Below, piece after piece: positions 50,365 to 59,601 of a DNA stretch of 64,000 nt (positions within the stretch are counted from its first letter, which is position 1; every line of letters begins with the position of its first letter). Source of the stretch: Novosphingobium aureum (GTDB lineage: Bacteria; Pseudomonadota; Alphaproteobacteria; Sphingomonadales; Sphingomonadaceae); assembly GCF_015865035.1 (NCBI RefSeq), contig NZ_JADZGI010000003.1, forward strand, positions 248,001 to 312,000, written 5' to 3'. Position numbers and translations under genes: made by a program. A model generated the notes under the pieces. It was not told the origin of the DNA and ran no database searches. It saw nothing but the letters and a program-made list of their open reading frames with translations.

Positions 50365-51117
50365 ATAGCCGCGCAGCCGGTTGCCCGCATCGACCGGCAA
50401 GACCGTGTTGTTAATGAAGCTGCCCTCCTTCGAGGCCAGGAACAGGCAGGCATTGGCGATGTCTTCGGGCGTGCCGCGCCTTGCGGGCGCAAGCTGCATC
50501 TCGGTGAGACCGCGCATCGTGTCCTCGCCCAGTGCGCCAAGGCTTGCTTGGGTCTCCATCAGGCCCGGTGCGATCGCGACGCAGCGGATGCCATCGCCTG
50601 CAAGCTGGCTGGCCAAGCCAAACGTCATGGCGTTGAGCGTCGCCTTGGTCACCCCATAGGCGGTCCCCGGAACATGGCTCGCCATCGAGGACTGGTTGAC
50701 GATCAGCCCGCCCGCGCGAGCCAGCGGCGCGCGCAAGTGCTCCGCCAGAAGCAGCGGGGCAATCGCGTTGATCGCGAGAAAGTGCTGCCACTTGGCAAGA
50801 CCGAGGCCGAAGAAGCCATTGGCCACTTCGCCATAGGCCAGCCCGGCATTGTTGACGAGCACGTCGAGGCGCTCGTGCGCATCGCAAAACGCCGCGCACA
50901 GCTGCACGATCGCTGCTTCGTCCCCGAGGTCAGCAGGGTGCGCCTCGCACGTCGCGCCCTGCGCGCGCAGCGCCTGCGCCGCCTCTTCGAGCCGCCCGGC
51001 ATCGCGATCGACTAGAACGACATGCGCGCCCTCCACCGCAAATGCCGTTGCGATGGCGAGGCCAAGACCACCGGCGGCGCCCGTGACCATGACCGTGCTG
51101 TCTTCAAATCGTGCCAT
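50356..51117 (-). CDS. Short-chain dehydrogenase/reductase
   Basis: 253 residues from MARFEDSTVMV, the last gene of the sulfatase operon. TGAAGGLG, LVDRDAGRL (acidic, NAD-type), LVNNAGLA, NQSSMAS and YGVTK are the cofactor and catalytic elements. The ATG overlaps the sulfatase stop by 1 base (TGATG), so the two are coupled. It could oxidise the alcohol released by sulfatase action. The longer frame upstream is antisense/out-of-frame sulfatase and is ignored. Confidence 0.9.
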   Translation of the reverse strand: MARFEDSTVMVTGAAGGLGLAIATAFAVEGAHVVLVDRDAGRLEEAAQALRAQGATCEAHPADLGDEAAIVQLCAAFCDAHERLDVLVNNAGLAYGEVANGFFGLGLAKWQHFLAINAIAPLLLAEHLRAPLARAGGLIVNQSSMASHVPGTAYGVTKATLNAMTFGLASQLAGDGIRCVAIAPGLMETQASLGALGEDTMRGLTEMQLAPARRGTPEDIANACLFLASKEGSFINNTVLPVDAGNRLRGYRG

Positions 51118-53492
51118 CACTGGTGTCCTTCCGTGCCTGCACCCGAGTTCGTCTGGGGCCGTGCCCGGACCGGGGGCGGATCGAGCGTGATCGCGACGTG
51201 GCGGATTTCTCCCTCGAAGGCATCCTTGCCGCCGGGATAGTCGGTTACGTCGACCCCGAGATCGCGCCCGAGATCGAGGGTTTCGCCAAGCCCCGCAGGC
51301 ATCAGGAAGGTGCGCGCGACCTCGCCTGTCGCCAGCGTTTCCTCGCCCGAGCGGATCGCCAGTGTCGCGCCCTGTCTCGGGCCCGGCGTCTCGAGCCGCA
51401 GGACCAGCGGCGCGTCGCCCGTGACGCGCTTCGAACTGCGAATGGTCACGATGTCCGCCGGATTGGTCGAGGCGGCATACGTGAACACCGGATGGCCCTT
51501 GTCGAGATAGAGGCTCCACCCGGCAAAGCGGCTGCCGTAGCCGACGACGACGCCCGATGCCTGCGCCCCTGTAGGCGCGATGTCCGCTGTCAGGGTGAAC
51601 GAGCGGCCAGCGAACATCGGTGCGCTCTGTGCCGGGACGCTCACGCCCTTGCCCCAGTATTCGAACTCGCTTTTCGCCGGGGGGCGATGGCCCATTGCCC
51701 GCGCGAAGCCGAAGCGGTGATCGAGCGGGAAGACCTGGTTGCGGCGGGCCTCCTCCTGCCACAGCGCGATCATCGACTTGAGCCTGTCCGGGTTCTGTGC
51801 GGAGACGTCGTGCGCCTGCGAATAGTCCTCGTCGAGGTTGTAGAGCTCCCAGGCATGGGGTTCGCCGGGCGGCGGGACCATCATCCAGGGCGTGCGGCCA
51901 TCGTCCTTCGACAGGAACCAGCCATCGTGCCACAGCCCGATCTTGCCCCCCATCTCGAAGTACTGGGTGCGTTCGTGGTCGGCCTCGCAGCGCGAGAGGC
52001 TGGACAGCAGGCTCTTGCCGTCCATCGCACGCTGCGCGATGCCGTTGACCGTTTCCGGCGCAGGCAGTCCGGCAGCCTCGAGCACGGTGGGCGCGATGTC
52101 GACGAGATGGCCGAAGCGCGGGCAGACCGATCCGGGCGCGGCGGCGCGCTGCTCGCCCTTGTCGGACCAGCGCATGATCATGCCGTTGCGGATGCCGCCC
52201 AGCATCGAGGTATATTGCTTGGTCCAGCGCAGCGGCGTGTTCATCGCCCAGGCCCAGCCCGCCGGATAGGCCTCGTAGGTCAGCGGCCCGCCCATGCGAT
52301 CAAGATTGGCGGTCAGCCAGGCCTCGTCCTCCTGCAGGCCGTTGATCTTGCCCAGTTCGTTGAGCGTGCCCTCGTTGCCGCTCTCGGCGCTCGCGCCATT
52401 GTCGCCGATGACTAGGATCGTGAGCAGGTTGCGGCCCTCGCCGGTGCGCTCGAGTTCGTCGAGCACACGCCCCAGCTGCGCGTCCTGATAGGCGAGCATC
52501 GCCGCGGCCACTTCCATGGAGCGCGCCGCAAAGGCCTTGCGCGCGGGCGAAAGGCTGTCCCAGGCCGTGATTTGCTCCGGACGTTCAGTCAGCTCGGCGC
52601 TCGCGGGGATGACGCCCTGCTGCTTCATGCGCGCAAAGCTCAGCTTGCGCATTTCGTCCCAGCCCATGTCGAAGCGCCCCTTGAAGCGCGCGATCCATTC
52701 GGGCGGGGCCTGATGCGGGGCATGGGTCGAGCCCGGTGCATAATACATGAAGAACGGCTTGTCGGGCGCGGCCGCCTGCTGGTTGTGGACCCAGTCGATG
52801 GCCTCGCTCGCCATGCGCGCATCCATCATCGGCGCGCCGGGGCCCACGTCGTCGAGCCGGGTCGTACCGCGAAAGATGGCCGGCTCGTACTGGTCGCTGT
52901 CGCCGCCGACGATGCCCCAGAAATACTCAAAGCCCTGCCCCGTCGGCCACTGGTCGAAAGGGCCCGCCACGCTGGCATCGGCATGGCGCACGTTATGCGT
53001 CTTGCCGAACATCGCGGTGTTGTAGCCGTTGAGCTTGAGCACTTCTGCCAGCGGCGCGGTCTCGCGCGGGATTTCGGCAGTATAGCCGGGGAAGGTCGAG
53101 GGCAGGTCGGCGAGGTGGCCGAAGCCGACATCGTGGTGATTGCGCCCGGTCAGCAGCGCCGCGCGACTGGGCGAGCAGATGCCGGTGGTGTGGAACTGGT
53201 TGTAGCGCACCCCTGCCTGCGCGATGCGGTCGAGATTGGGGGTCGGCACCGGTCCGCCGAAAGTGCTCGCCATGGCGAGCCCGACGTCGTCGCTCATGAA
53301 CAGGAACACATTGGGAGCATCGCTCGGCGCGGCGAGGCGAAACGGGGTGCCCGGCGTCGCATCGGCCTCGTTCTCGGCAATCTTGCCATCGAAGGCAGGC
53401 GCCGGGATCGGCAGGACGGTGCGATCGGGGCCATTGGCGCTAAGCGCGATCAGCGCCACCCCGGCGAGGGCGGACTTGCCGAACCTGGTCAT
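51117..53492 (-). CDS. Arylsulfatase (formylglycine-dependent), complete
   Basis: 791 residues with a signal-like N-terminus (MTRFGKSALAGVALIALSANG). The metal Asp pair is in FMSDDVG (D68, D69) and the active-site signature is CSPSR with Cys106 to be converted to formylglycine. TGKT-like FGKTHN, MYYAPGSTHAPHQAPPEW and LVIGDNGASAESG follow. A C-terminal beta-rich extension spans about residues 630-790. It hydrolyses sulfate esters in the periplasm, by family. The first partial gene at 2-2095 is a paralogue with the same layout. No formylglycine-generating enzyme gene is in the window. Confidence 0.94.
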   Translation of the reverse strand: MTRFGKSALAGVALIALSANGPDRTVLPIPAPAFDGKIAENEADATPGTPFRLAAPSDAPNVFLFMSDDVGLAMASTFGGPVPTPNLDRIAQAGVRYNQFHTTGICSPSRAALLTGRNHHDVGFGHLADLPSTFPGYTAEIPRETAPLAEVLKLNGYNTAMFGKTHNVRHADASVAGPFDQWPTGQGFEYFWGIVGGDSDQYEPAIFRGTTRLDDVGPGAPMMDARMASEAIDWVHNQQAAAPDKPFFMYYAPGSTHAPHQAPPEWIARFKGRFDMGWDEMRKLSFARMKQQGVIPASAELTERPEQITAWDSLSPARKAFAARSMEVAAAMLAYQDAQLGRVLDELERTGEGRNLLTILVIGDNGASAESGNEGTLNELGKINGLQEDEAWLTANLDRMGGPLTYEAYPAGWAWAMNTPLRWTKQYTSMLGGIRNGMIMRWSDKGEQRAAAPGSVCPRFGHLVDIAPTVLEAAGLPAPETVNGIAQRAMDGKSLLSSLSRCEADHERTQYFEMGGKIGLWHDGWFLSKDDGRTPWMMVPPPGEPHAWELYNLDEDYSQAHDVSAQNPDRLKSMIALWQEEARRNQVFPLDHRFGFARAMGHRPPAKSEFEYWGKGVSVPAQSAPMFAGRSFTLTADIAPTGAQASGVVVGYGSRFAGWSLYLDKGHPVFTYAASTNPADIVTIRSSKRVTGDAPLVLRLETPGPRQGATLAIRSGEETLATGEVARTFLMPAGLGETLDLGRDLGVDVTDYPGGKDAFEGEIRHVAITLDPPPVRARPQTNSGAGTEGHQ

Positions 53493-53514
53493 TTTCTCTC
53501 CCTTGTTTCTTGTC

Positions 53515-53916
53515 TTATTCGTAGCGATCGAAGGCGACCCGACTGATCTTCCATTCTCCGTCCTCGCGGCGGAAACGATCGCGGTAGCGACCGAAGACGA
53601 AGTCGATATTGCCGGTCTGGCGCCGCTTCATGCGCACGTTGACGGTCCAGGCTGCGCTGGCCTCGTCTCCGGCAATCTCGATCAGCGGCGAGTGGATGTT
53701 GTGCACCATCCATTCGCTGCCCCCTCCGATCTTGTCGGTGAGGATCGTGCAGATCGCCTGCGGATCGTCCATTTCGCCAAAGCCGTAGTCGGCCCGCACG
53801 TCGCTCGCGAAGAGCGCCATGAGCCGGGCAATCGCCGCGTCGCGATCCTCGGGCGAACTGTCGGCGGCCTGGCAATAGCGCGCCTTGAGGTTCTGGATCG
53901 CTTCGTAATCGCTCAT
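53515..53916 (-). CDS. SnoaL-like/NTF2-fold protein
   Basis: 133 residues starting MSDYEAIQNLKARYCQAADS, the typical N-terminus of SnoaL_4-type proteins. ALFASDVRADYGF, HNIHSPLIEIAGDEASAAWTV and RYRDRFRREDGEWKISRVAFDRYE fit the cone-shaped NTF2 fold. Related proteins include dehydratases, isomerases and ring-fission-associated proteins. It overlaps the ligase gene by 4 bases and precedes sulfatase by 22, so all belong to one operon. Reaction unknown. Confidence 0.88.
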   Translation of the reverse strand: MSDYEAIQNLKARYCQAADSSPEDRDAAIARLMALFASDVRADYGFGEMDDPQAICTILTDKIGGGSEWMVHNIHSPLIEIAGDEASAAWTVNVRMKRRQTGNIDFVFGRYRDRFRREDGEWKISRVAFDRYE

Positions 53917-55619
53917 GCCGGCTCTCCTTCGAGGCGCTTCGCCGCGAGCACCCGAAGGTCCGCGGTCTTGATCTTGGCAGACCCCGTGGTCTTGAGTTCG
54001 TCCTCGCAGAAGAACAGCACCCGGCGCGGCACCTTGTAGCTGGCGAGCGTCTCGCGCGCGAAACTGCGCACAGCTTCCTCGCTCAGCTGCGCACCCTCCT
54101 GCGCGACCACGGCGGTGACGACCAGTTCGCCCAGCGTGTCGTGCGGCACGCCGACGGTCTGGCTGACCCTGACCCCCGGACACTGGCGGATGACCGCGTC
54201 GATCTCGAGCGGCGAGACATTGGCGCCGCCGGTCTTGATGATGTCGTTGAGGCGCCCTTCCCAGAACAGGCGCCCCACCTCGTCGACCCGCCCGCCGTCA
54301 CCGGTGCGGAAGAAGCCCTCGTCGTCGAGCGTCTCGTCGAGCGGGATGCCGAGGTAGCCCATCATCAGCGTCGGGCCCTTGACCGCGATCTCGCCGCGTT
54401 CGCCAAGAGGCACGGTCTCCCCGCCCAGCGGGTCGACGATCTTGAAGGTCATGCCCGGCTGCGGCAGGCCGCTCGATCCCGCGCGTTCCTCGAGCGGCGT
54501 GCCCGAAGGGTAGATCGCGCTGATCGTGAAGGTCTCGGTATTGCCGTAGGCCGACATCGGCTCGTCCCAGTCGCTCGTGATCGAGGGATGCTGGCCGAAG
54601 GGATTGGCAGCCGAGACGTACTTCATCGCCGAAAGATCGACATCTGCAAAATTGGGTGCAGCAGCGAGCTGGGCCCACTGGTGCGGCCAGGCGAGCGCCA
54701 TCGTCGCCGTCTCACGCGCCATGAGCTCGAGCGCCTCTGGCGCTTGGAATGTCGACTGCAGCACAAGCGTCCCGCCCGCCGAAAGCGCGCCGCCGATCGC
54801 CATCCCGAAATTGCCCGAGAAGAAGAAGCCGTTGGCCGACCAGGTGCGCGTGTCCTTGCCGGTCGCGTAGAAACGGGGCCAACGCCACAATTGCAGCGCG
54901 ACCGCGCGATGCGAGGACAAGATGCCCTTGGGCATGGCGGTCGAACCCGAAGAGAAGAACAAGACCCCCGTGTCGGCGGGCGTGACGCTGGCAGCAGCAG
55001 CCTCGACCAGTGCCGGATCGATACCTGCACCGCGTTCCAGGAAGGCGTCCCAGTCCTCGATCAGGCCCTCGCCCGTATCCGCGCCGACAGCCGCGACATG
55101 GCGCAGGAACGGCAACCCGCTTGCGCGCAAGGGCCCCTCGCCCGCCCGAGCGATGCCCGGCTCGATCGCCCCGAGCATCGCGGCAAAGTCCTTCTTGAGC
55201 ACCTTGCGCTCCATCAGGAGCACCGAGACACCCGAAGCCTTCAGCAGATGCGCAAGCTCGGCCTGGGTCGAGAAGGTATTGAGCGTCGTCGCGACCGCGC
55301 CGGCCAGCGCCGCCCCGAAAGTCGCGGCGAGAAACTCGGGCCGGTTGGTCATGAGTACGCCGACGCGCGTGCCCTTGCCCGTGCCGCAGGCAAGGAGCGC
55401 GCGCGCCACGGCATTGGCCTTGGCCCACAGCTCGGCATAGCTCCAGGAAACGCGCTTGCCGTTCTCGTGAAAGACCAGTGCCTCGTCCTCGCCGCCCGCG
55501 GCGCAGACCTCGGCCAGCCAGCCTGACATGGTCAGCGCGCCGAGGCCCTGCTCTTCATCGAGTGGAGGGCCATGGATGACCGAGAGCGGCCCCGTCGGCT
55601 TGCCGTCTGCCTGCGCCAT
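53913..55619 (-). CDS. Acyl-CoA synthetase (AMP-dependent ligase)
   Basis: 568 residues. The P-loop is LFFSSGSTAMPKGIL (about residues 215-230) and A5 is AYGNTETFTIS. FFRTGDGGRVDEVGRLFWEGRLNDIIKTGGANVSP gives the hinge and A8, and the catalytic Lys is near the end in TTGSAKIKTADL. It activates an organic acid as a CoA ester. The gene is 12 bases downstream of acuI and overlaps the SnoaL gene by 4. Confidence 0.92.
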   Translation of the reverse strand: MAQADGKPTGPLSVIHGPPLDEEQGLGALTMSGWLAEVCAAGGEDEALVFHENGKRVSWSYAELWAKANAVARALLACGTGKGTRVGVLMTNRPEFLAATFGAALAGAVATTLNTFSTQAELAHLLKASGVSVLLMERKVLKKDFAAMLGAIEPGIARAGEGPLRASGLPFLRHVAAVGADTGEGLIEDWDAFLERGAGIDPALVEAAAASVTPADTGVLFFSSGSTAMPKGILSSHRAVALQLWRWPRFYATGKDTRTWSANGFFFSGNFGMAIGGALSAGGTLVLQSTFQAPEALELMARETATMALAWPHQWAQLAAAPNFADVDLSAMKYVSAANPFGQHPSITSDWDEPMSAYGNTETFTISAIYPSGTPLEERAGSSGLPQPGMTFKIVDPLGGETVPLGERGEIAVKGPTLMMGYLGIPLDETLDDEGFFRTGDGGRVDEVGRLFWEGRLNDIIKTGGANVSPLEIDAVIRQCPGVRVSQTVGVPHDTLGELVVTAVVAQEGAQLSEEAVRSFARETLASYKVPRRVLFFCEDELKTTGSAKIKTADLRVLAAKRLEGEPA

Positions 55620-55631
55620 GATCGCCTCCGC

Positions 55632-56615
55632 TCAGGCGTTGACGTCGACGATGTAGCGGCCCTTCACTTCGCCCGACATGAACTTGGCCGCCGCCTCGAT
55701 CGCATCGCCAAGGCCGATCTCCTGCCCGATCGCCTCGAGCTTGGCCGGATCGAGATCGCGCGCGAGGCGCTCCCAGGCCTTGAGCCGCTTGGCCTTGGGC
55801 GCCATCACGCTGTCGACGCCGAGCAGGCGCACGCCGCGCAGGATGAAGGGCATGACGGTCGCGGGCAGGTCGAAACCCTGTGCCAGACCGCAGGCCGCAA
55901 CCGCGCCGCCGTACTTCGTCTGCGCACAGGCGTTGGCAAGCGTGAAGCTGCCCGCCGTATCGACTACGCCCGCCCACAGTTCCTTCTGCAGCGGCTTGCC
56001 CTTCTCGCTCATCGTCGCGCGGTCGACCACTTCGTCGGCGCCGAGACCCTTGAGATAGTCGGCCTCTGCCATCTTGCCGGTCAGCGCATGGACGGTGAAG
56101 CCCGCAGTCTTGAGCAATGCGATCGCCACCGAACCGACACCGCCGGTCGCCCCGGTGACGAGAACCGGCCCCTGCTCGGGCGTGACGCCTGCATCGACCA
56201 ATGCATCGACGCACAGCGCTGCCGTGTAGCCCGCAGTACCGATCGCCATGGCCTGCTTCTCGGAAAAGGCGCCGGGCAGCGGCACCAGCCAGTCGCCCTT
56301 GAGCCGCGCGACCTGCGCAAGCCCGCCCCAGTGCGTCTCGCCCACGCCCCAACCGTTGAGCACGACCTTGTCGCCCGCCTTGTAGTCGGGGTTGCTGCTC
56401 TCGCGCACGGTTCCGGCGAGGTCGATGCCCGGCACGATCGGCCAGATGCGCACCACCGGGCTCGAGCCGGTGATCGCGAGGCCGTCCTTGAAGTTCAGCG
56501 TGGAGTAGGCGACGTCGATGGTGACATCGCCCTCGGGCAGCGCGCTCTCGTCGAGCTCGGTAAGCGAGACCTGCTGTCCCGCGTCGGTCTTCGCGATCTG
56601 GATGGCCTTGAACAT
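55632..56615 (-). CDS. acuI: Acrylyl-CoA reductase-type NADPH oxidoreductase (YhdH/AcuI family)
   Basis: 327 residues from MFKAIQIAKTD. It is a zinc-free MDR with LNFKDGLAITG, VPGIDLAGTV and the nucleotide loop VTGATGGVGSVAI. GAVAACGLAQGFDLPATVMPFILRGVRLLGVDS matches the YhdH/AcuI subgroup that reduces acrylyl-CoA or related enoyl-CoA. The gene is first after the TetR gene, 97 bases downstream on the same strand. The exact substrate is not certain. Confidence 0.86.
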   Translation of the reverse strand: MFKAIQIAKTDAGQQVSLTELDESALPEGDVTIDVAYSTLNFKDGLAITGSSPVVRIWPIVPGIDLAGTVRESSNPDYKAGDKVVLNGWGVGETHWGGLAQVARLKGDWLVPLPGAFSEKQAMAIGTAGYTAALCVDALVDAGVTPEQGPVLVTGATGGVGSVAIALLKTAGFTVHALTGKMAEADYLKGLGADEVVDRATMSEKGKPLQKELWAGVVDTAGSFTLANACAQTKYGGAVAACGLAQGFDLPATVMPFILRGVRLLGVDSVMAPKAKRLKAWERLARDLDPAKLEAIGQEIGLGDAIEAAAKFMSGEVKGRYIVDVNA

Positions 56616-56712
56616 GGCGATCTTCCCCAATTCGTGATGTGTTGCTCTGGTTGGCGGGCAATCTTGCAAAGGCGCGGGCAAATTTCAGCAGCGAAACCGG
56701 CACCGGCGCGAT

Positions 56713-57438
56713 TCATCGCCCGCCCGCTATATCGACCTCGTCCTCGGGACTGATCGGGCGGCTGAGGCGCGCGAACACCTCGGGAAACTTCTCGGGCTTC
56801 ATCGAGCCGAACATCGAGAGACGCAGGATCTCGCGGCTCATGCGCAAGGCGAGCTTGGCGCGGTCGCCCTCGTCGGCGGCATGGGCGCTGACCCAGACCG
56901 GCCACAGGATGATGCCCGAAAGAACCAGCACGCCCATCGCGTCTGAATCGACGTGCGGCTGTGCCAGTTCGGTCTCGGTGAAGCGGTGCAGCGAGCCGTG
57001 GAACTCACGCCAGAAAGGGTCGGCGGTGGGATCGGGCGAGGCCAGGATCTGCAGCAGCCACGAGCGGCACAGATCCGCGTTCTCGGTGGCGAAGGCGACG
57101 AGGCGGTACATCGTCGCAGGCACGTCGACATCCTCGACCCGCCGCTCGACCACCGCCTCGGGCGGTCCGAACACCGCGCGCATCATCCGGTCCGAGACCG
57201 ACTGCATCGCGGCACGAACCAGCTCGTCGCGCGAGGGAAAGTGCTGGTAGGCCGTGCCACGATTGATCCCGGCAAGATGCGCCACCGCCGACAGGCTGAC
57301 CGCGTCGATGCCCTGCTGCGCGATCAGCGAGGTTGCCGCCTCGAGGATCAGCCGGCGCGTCTCGGCAGGATTGCGCGTGCGCCGCCGGGCACCCGGCCCC
57401 GGCTGGGGAGGGAGGGGATCGGGAGACGACCCGCTCAT
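56713..57438 (-). CDS. TetR family transcriptional regulator
   Basis: 241 residues. The N-terminus is Pro-rich; the HTH is about residues 25-70: ETRRLILEAATSLIAQQGIDAVSLSAVAHLAGINRGTAYQHFPSRDEL. It overlaps the sulfotransferase gene upstream by 4 bases (ATGA), so it is encoded inside the operon it probably controls. The operator could lie in 58599-58801. Confidence 0.9.
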   Translation of the reverse strand: MSGSSPDPLPPQPGPGARRRTRNPAETRRLILEAATSLIAQQGIDAVSLSAVAHLAGINRGTAYQHFPSRDELVRAAMQSVSDRMMRAVFGPPEAVVERRVEDVDVPATMYRLVAFATENADLCRSWLLQILASPDPTADPFWREFHGSLHRFTETELAQPHVDSDAMGVLVLSGIILWPVWVSAHAADEGDRAKLALRMSREILRLSMFGSMKPEKFPEVFARLSRPISPEDEVDIAGGR

Positions 57439-58598
57439 CCCTCGCGCGCCACGTCGTAGGCCGAAAGGTAGCGATCGAACTTGGGACGCAGGCTGGCCTC
57501 GTCGAGACCGAATTGCGCGAGCTTGTACTCGTGGCGACCGAACTTGTTCTGCGGATTGGCCGCCAGCCAGTTCGCCATGCCCTTCTCGGCCTCGGGTGTC
57601 CATTCGTCGCCGAGCGCAGCGTAGAGCGCCTTCATGCCCTCCAGCGGATCGGCGGCCAGATCGGCATAATGGACATCGATGATGCTGTCGTGGCCGTGCG
57701 CCTCGCGGTAGTCCATGATGCGATTGGCGTGCTCGACCGCCTGGAAAGTGCAGTTGTCGGCAATCCATTCGCTGTCGACACGCCCGGTATAGCCCTTGTG
57801 CGCAAGGCTGATGATCGAGCAGAAGCTGCCCATCGCGGTCAGCGGATCGCGATGGGTCCAGATCAGCCGGGCATCGGGATAGACCTGCTTGAGGGTATCG
57901 AGCCAGAGCGCATGGCTGGGCATCTTGAGGTTCCACACCCCGCCCTGATGATGCTGGAGCACCTGCAGGAACTGCTTGTGATACTGGTAGGCGCTGGTCA
58001 TGTCGCACTGGAAGTACCAGTCGCGGTAATTGGGCAGCTTGCCGCGAGACTCGAGGCTGAGTGCCTTGAAGTCGTGAGCCATGAAGAAGATGCACTCGTT
58101 GGGATAGACCGCTGAATTGCGGTAGTACTTGCCCATCTCGGGCATCGCCTCGAGCATCATCTTTTCCTGCTCGAGCTTCTTCACCGCGCGCATGTCGCTG
58201 GTCAGCTCGCCCGCCCGGACCGGCGGGAACGGGTCCTCGATCTCCCAGGTCAGCGCCGAGCGACGCGCCGGGTCGGCATTGAGCAGGTTCGAGAGCAGCG
58301 TCGTGCCCGTGCGCGGAACCCCGAAGACGAACACCGGCTTCTCCACCCGCCGCTCGGTCAATTCGGGGTGCGCCTTGAGATAGTCGATCGTCTTGAGGCG
58401 CAGCGCGAGGTTCTGGATCAGGTCGGCACGGAAGCGCTCGACCAGCGGTGCGGGCCTGTCGTCGGCGTTGATGTCGCCGACGAGAATCTCGAGCCCCTCG
58501 CGAAAGCTGTCGCTTCCGAAATCGTCACGCCCGGTGCGAAAACAGGCCGTCTCGATCAGCTGGTCGACGTTGAGCCCGGACTTGGTGCGTGCGTCCAT
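57435..58598 (-). CDS. Sulfotransferase family protein (PAPS-binding)
   Basis: 387 residues starting MDARTKSGLNVDQL. The 5'-phosphosulfate loop is FGVPRTGTTLLSNLL (about 92-106) and the 3'-phosphate segment is LIWTHRDPLTAMGSF. WNLKMPSHALWLD and a C-terminal KFGRHEYKLAQFG helix fit the Sulfotransfer_3 group. It would transfer sulfate from PAPS to an alcohol, phenol or amine; in bacteria some members have other roles. Its presence in the same operon as a sulfatase is notable. It is divergent from the SDR at 58802. Confidence 0.88.
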   Translation of the reverse strand: MDARTKSGLNVDQLIETACFRTGRDDFGSDSFREGLEILVGDINADDRPAPLVERFRADLIQNLALRLKTIDYLKAHPELTERRVEKPVFVFGVPRTGTTLLSNLLNADPARRSALTWEIEDPFPPVRAGELTSDMRAVKKLEQEKMMLEAMPEMGKYYRNSAVYPNECIFFMAHDFKALSLESRGKLPNYRDWYFQCDMTSAYQYHKQFLQVLQHHQGGVWNLKMPSHALWLDTLKQVYPDARLIWTHRDPLTAMGSFCSIISLAHKGYTGRVDSEWIADNCTFQAVEHANRIMDYREAHGHDSIIDVHYADLAADPLEGMKALYAALGDEWTPEAEKGMANWLAANPQNKFGRHEYKLAQFGLDEASLRPKFDRYLSAYDVAREG

Positions 58599-58801
58599 TG
58601 CATCCCTTCCCTCGTTTCGGGTGCCCGTGTGCAGGCCCCGCTTTTGCGGCAAGTTGACCCGGCACGCAGTGACGCGACAAGCACCCGCGCGCCCATATCG
58701 CTTGCGCGATTGAAGCCAGCCTCGCTGGACGCCCCCGCAAACGCATGATGATCTCAGCCGCAAAAGCACCAAGACAACCAGATCGATATGGGAGAGCGTG
58801 G

Positions 58802-59590
58802 ATGGGTTCCGGCCTGTTTGACTGCAGCGGCAAGGTGACGCTGGTAACCGGGGGCAACAGCGGCATCGGCCTCGGCTTCGCACGCGGCGTCGCGCAGATG
58901 GGGGGCGACCTCGTGCTGTGGGGCCGCAATGCCGAGCGCAATGCCGCCGCCGCCGAGCAACTGCGCGCACTGGGCGCACCGCGCGTGTCGTGCCAGCAGG
59001 TCGATGTGACCGACGAGGGCGCGATCATCGAGGGCTATCGCCAGCTTCTGGACGACATGGGCCGCATCGACTGTGTCTTCGCCAACTCGGGCATGTCGGC
59101 CGCCTCGCGCAGCCTGCTCGACATGAGCACCGAGGAATATCGCCAGATCATGAACCTCAACCTCGACGGGGCCTTCTTCACCCTGCGCGAGGGCGCGCGC
59201 GCGATGGTGCGCCGCGCCGAGAACGGAGAACCGGGCGGCAGCCTCGTCGCCTGCGGCAGCCTGTCGATGTTCATGGGGCTCGCGGGCAAGCAGAGCTACG
59301 CAGGCTCGAAGGCGGCGCTGGGCGCGATGATCCGCGGCATGGCGGTCGAATTCGGTAAATACCGCATCCGCGCCAACGCGATTGCGCCCGGCTACGTCGT
59401 CACCGGCATGATGGACAATCCGCAATCCAAGATGGTGACCAAGATGTTCGCCGAGCGCACCCCGATCCCGCGCGAGGGCTATCCCGAGGATTTCGAGGGC
59501 ATTGGCGCCTACCTCGCCTCCGATGCCTCGCGCTGGCACAGCGGCGACACCATCGTGATCGACGGCGCCTATCTCGTCCGGCCGATGTGA
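58802..59590 (+). CDS. Short-chain dehydrogenase/reductase
   Basis: 262 residues from MGSGLFDCSGK, preceded by GGGAGAG. TGGNSGIG, FANSGMS in place of NNAG, VACGSLS and YAGSK are the catalytic landmarks. NAPGY-like AIAPGYVVTGMM is typical of the 3-oxoacyl/gluconate dehydrogenase group. It is 11 bases before the zinc dehydrogenase gene. Substrate unknown. Confidence 0.9.
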   Translation: MGSGLFDCSGKVTLVTGGNSGIGLGFARGVAQMGGDLVLWGRNAERNAAAAEQLRALGAPRVSCQQVDVTDEGAIIEGYRQLLDDMGRIDCVFANSGMSAASRSLLDMSTEEYRQIMNLNLDGAFFTLREGARAMVRRAENGEPGGSLVACGSLSMFMGLAGKQSYAGSKAALGAMIRGMAVEFGKYRIRANAIAPGYVVTGMMDNPQSKMVTKMFAERTPIPREGYPEDFEGIGAYLASDASRWHSGDTIVIDGAYLVRPM

Positions 59591-59601
59591 GGAGAGAACC
59601 C

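Noticed and set aside
58701..58716. GCGCGATTGA shared by the 38387 and 58701 intergenic regions as a common operator
   Set aside because: The match is only 10 bases, poorly symmetrical, and expected by chance in such GC-rich sequence.
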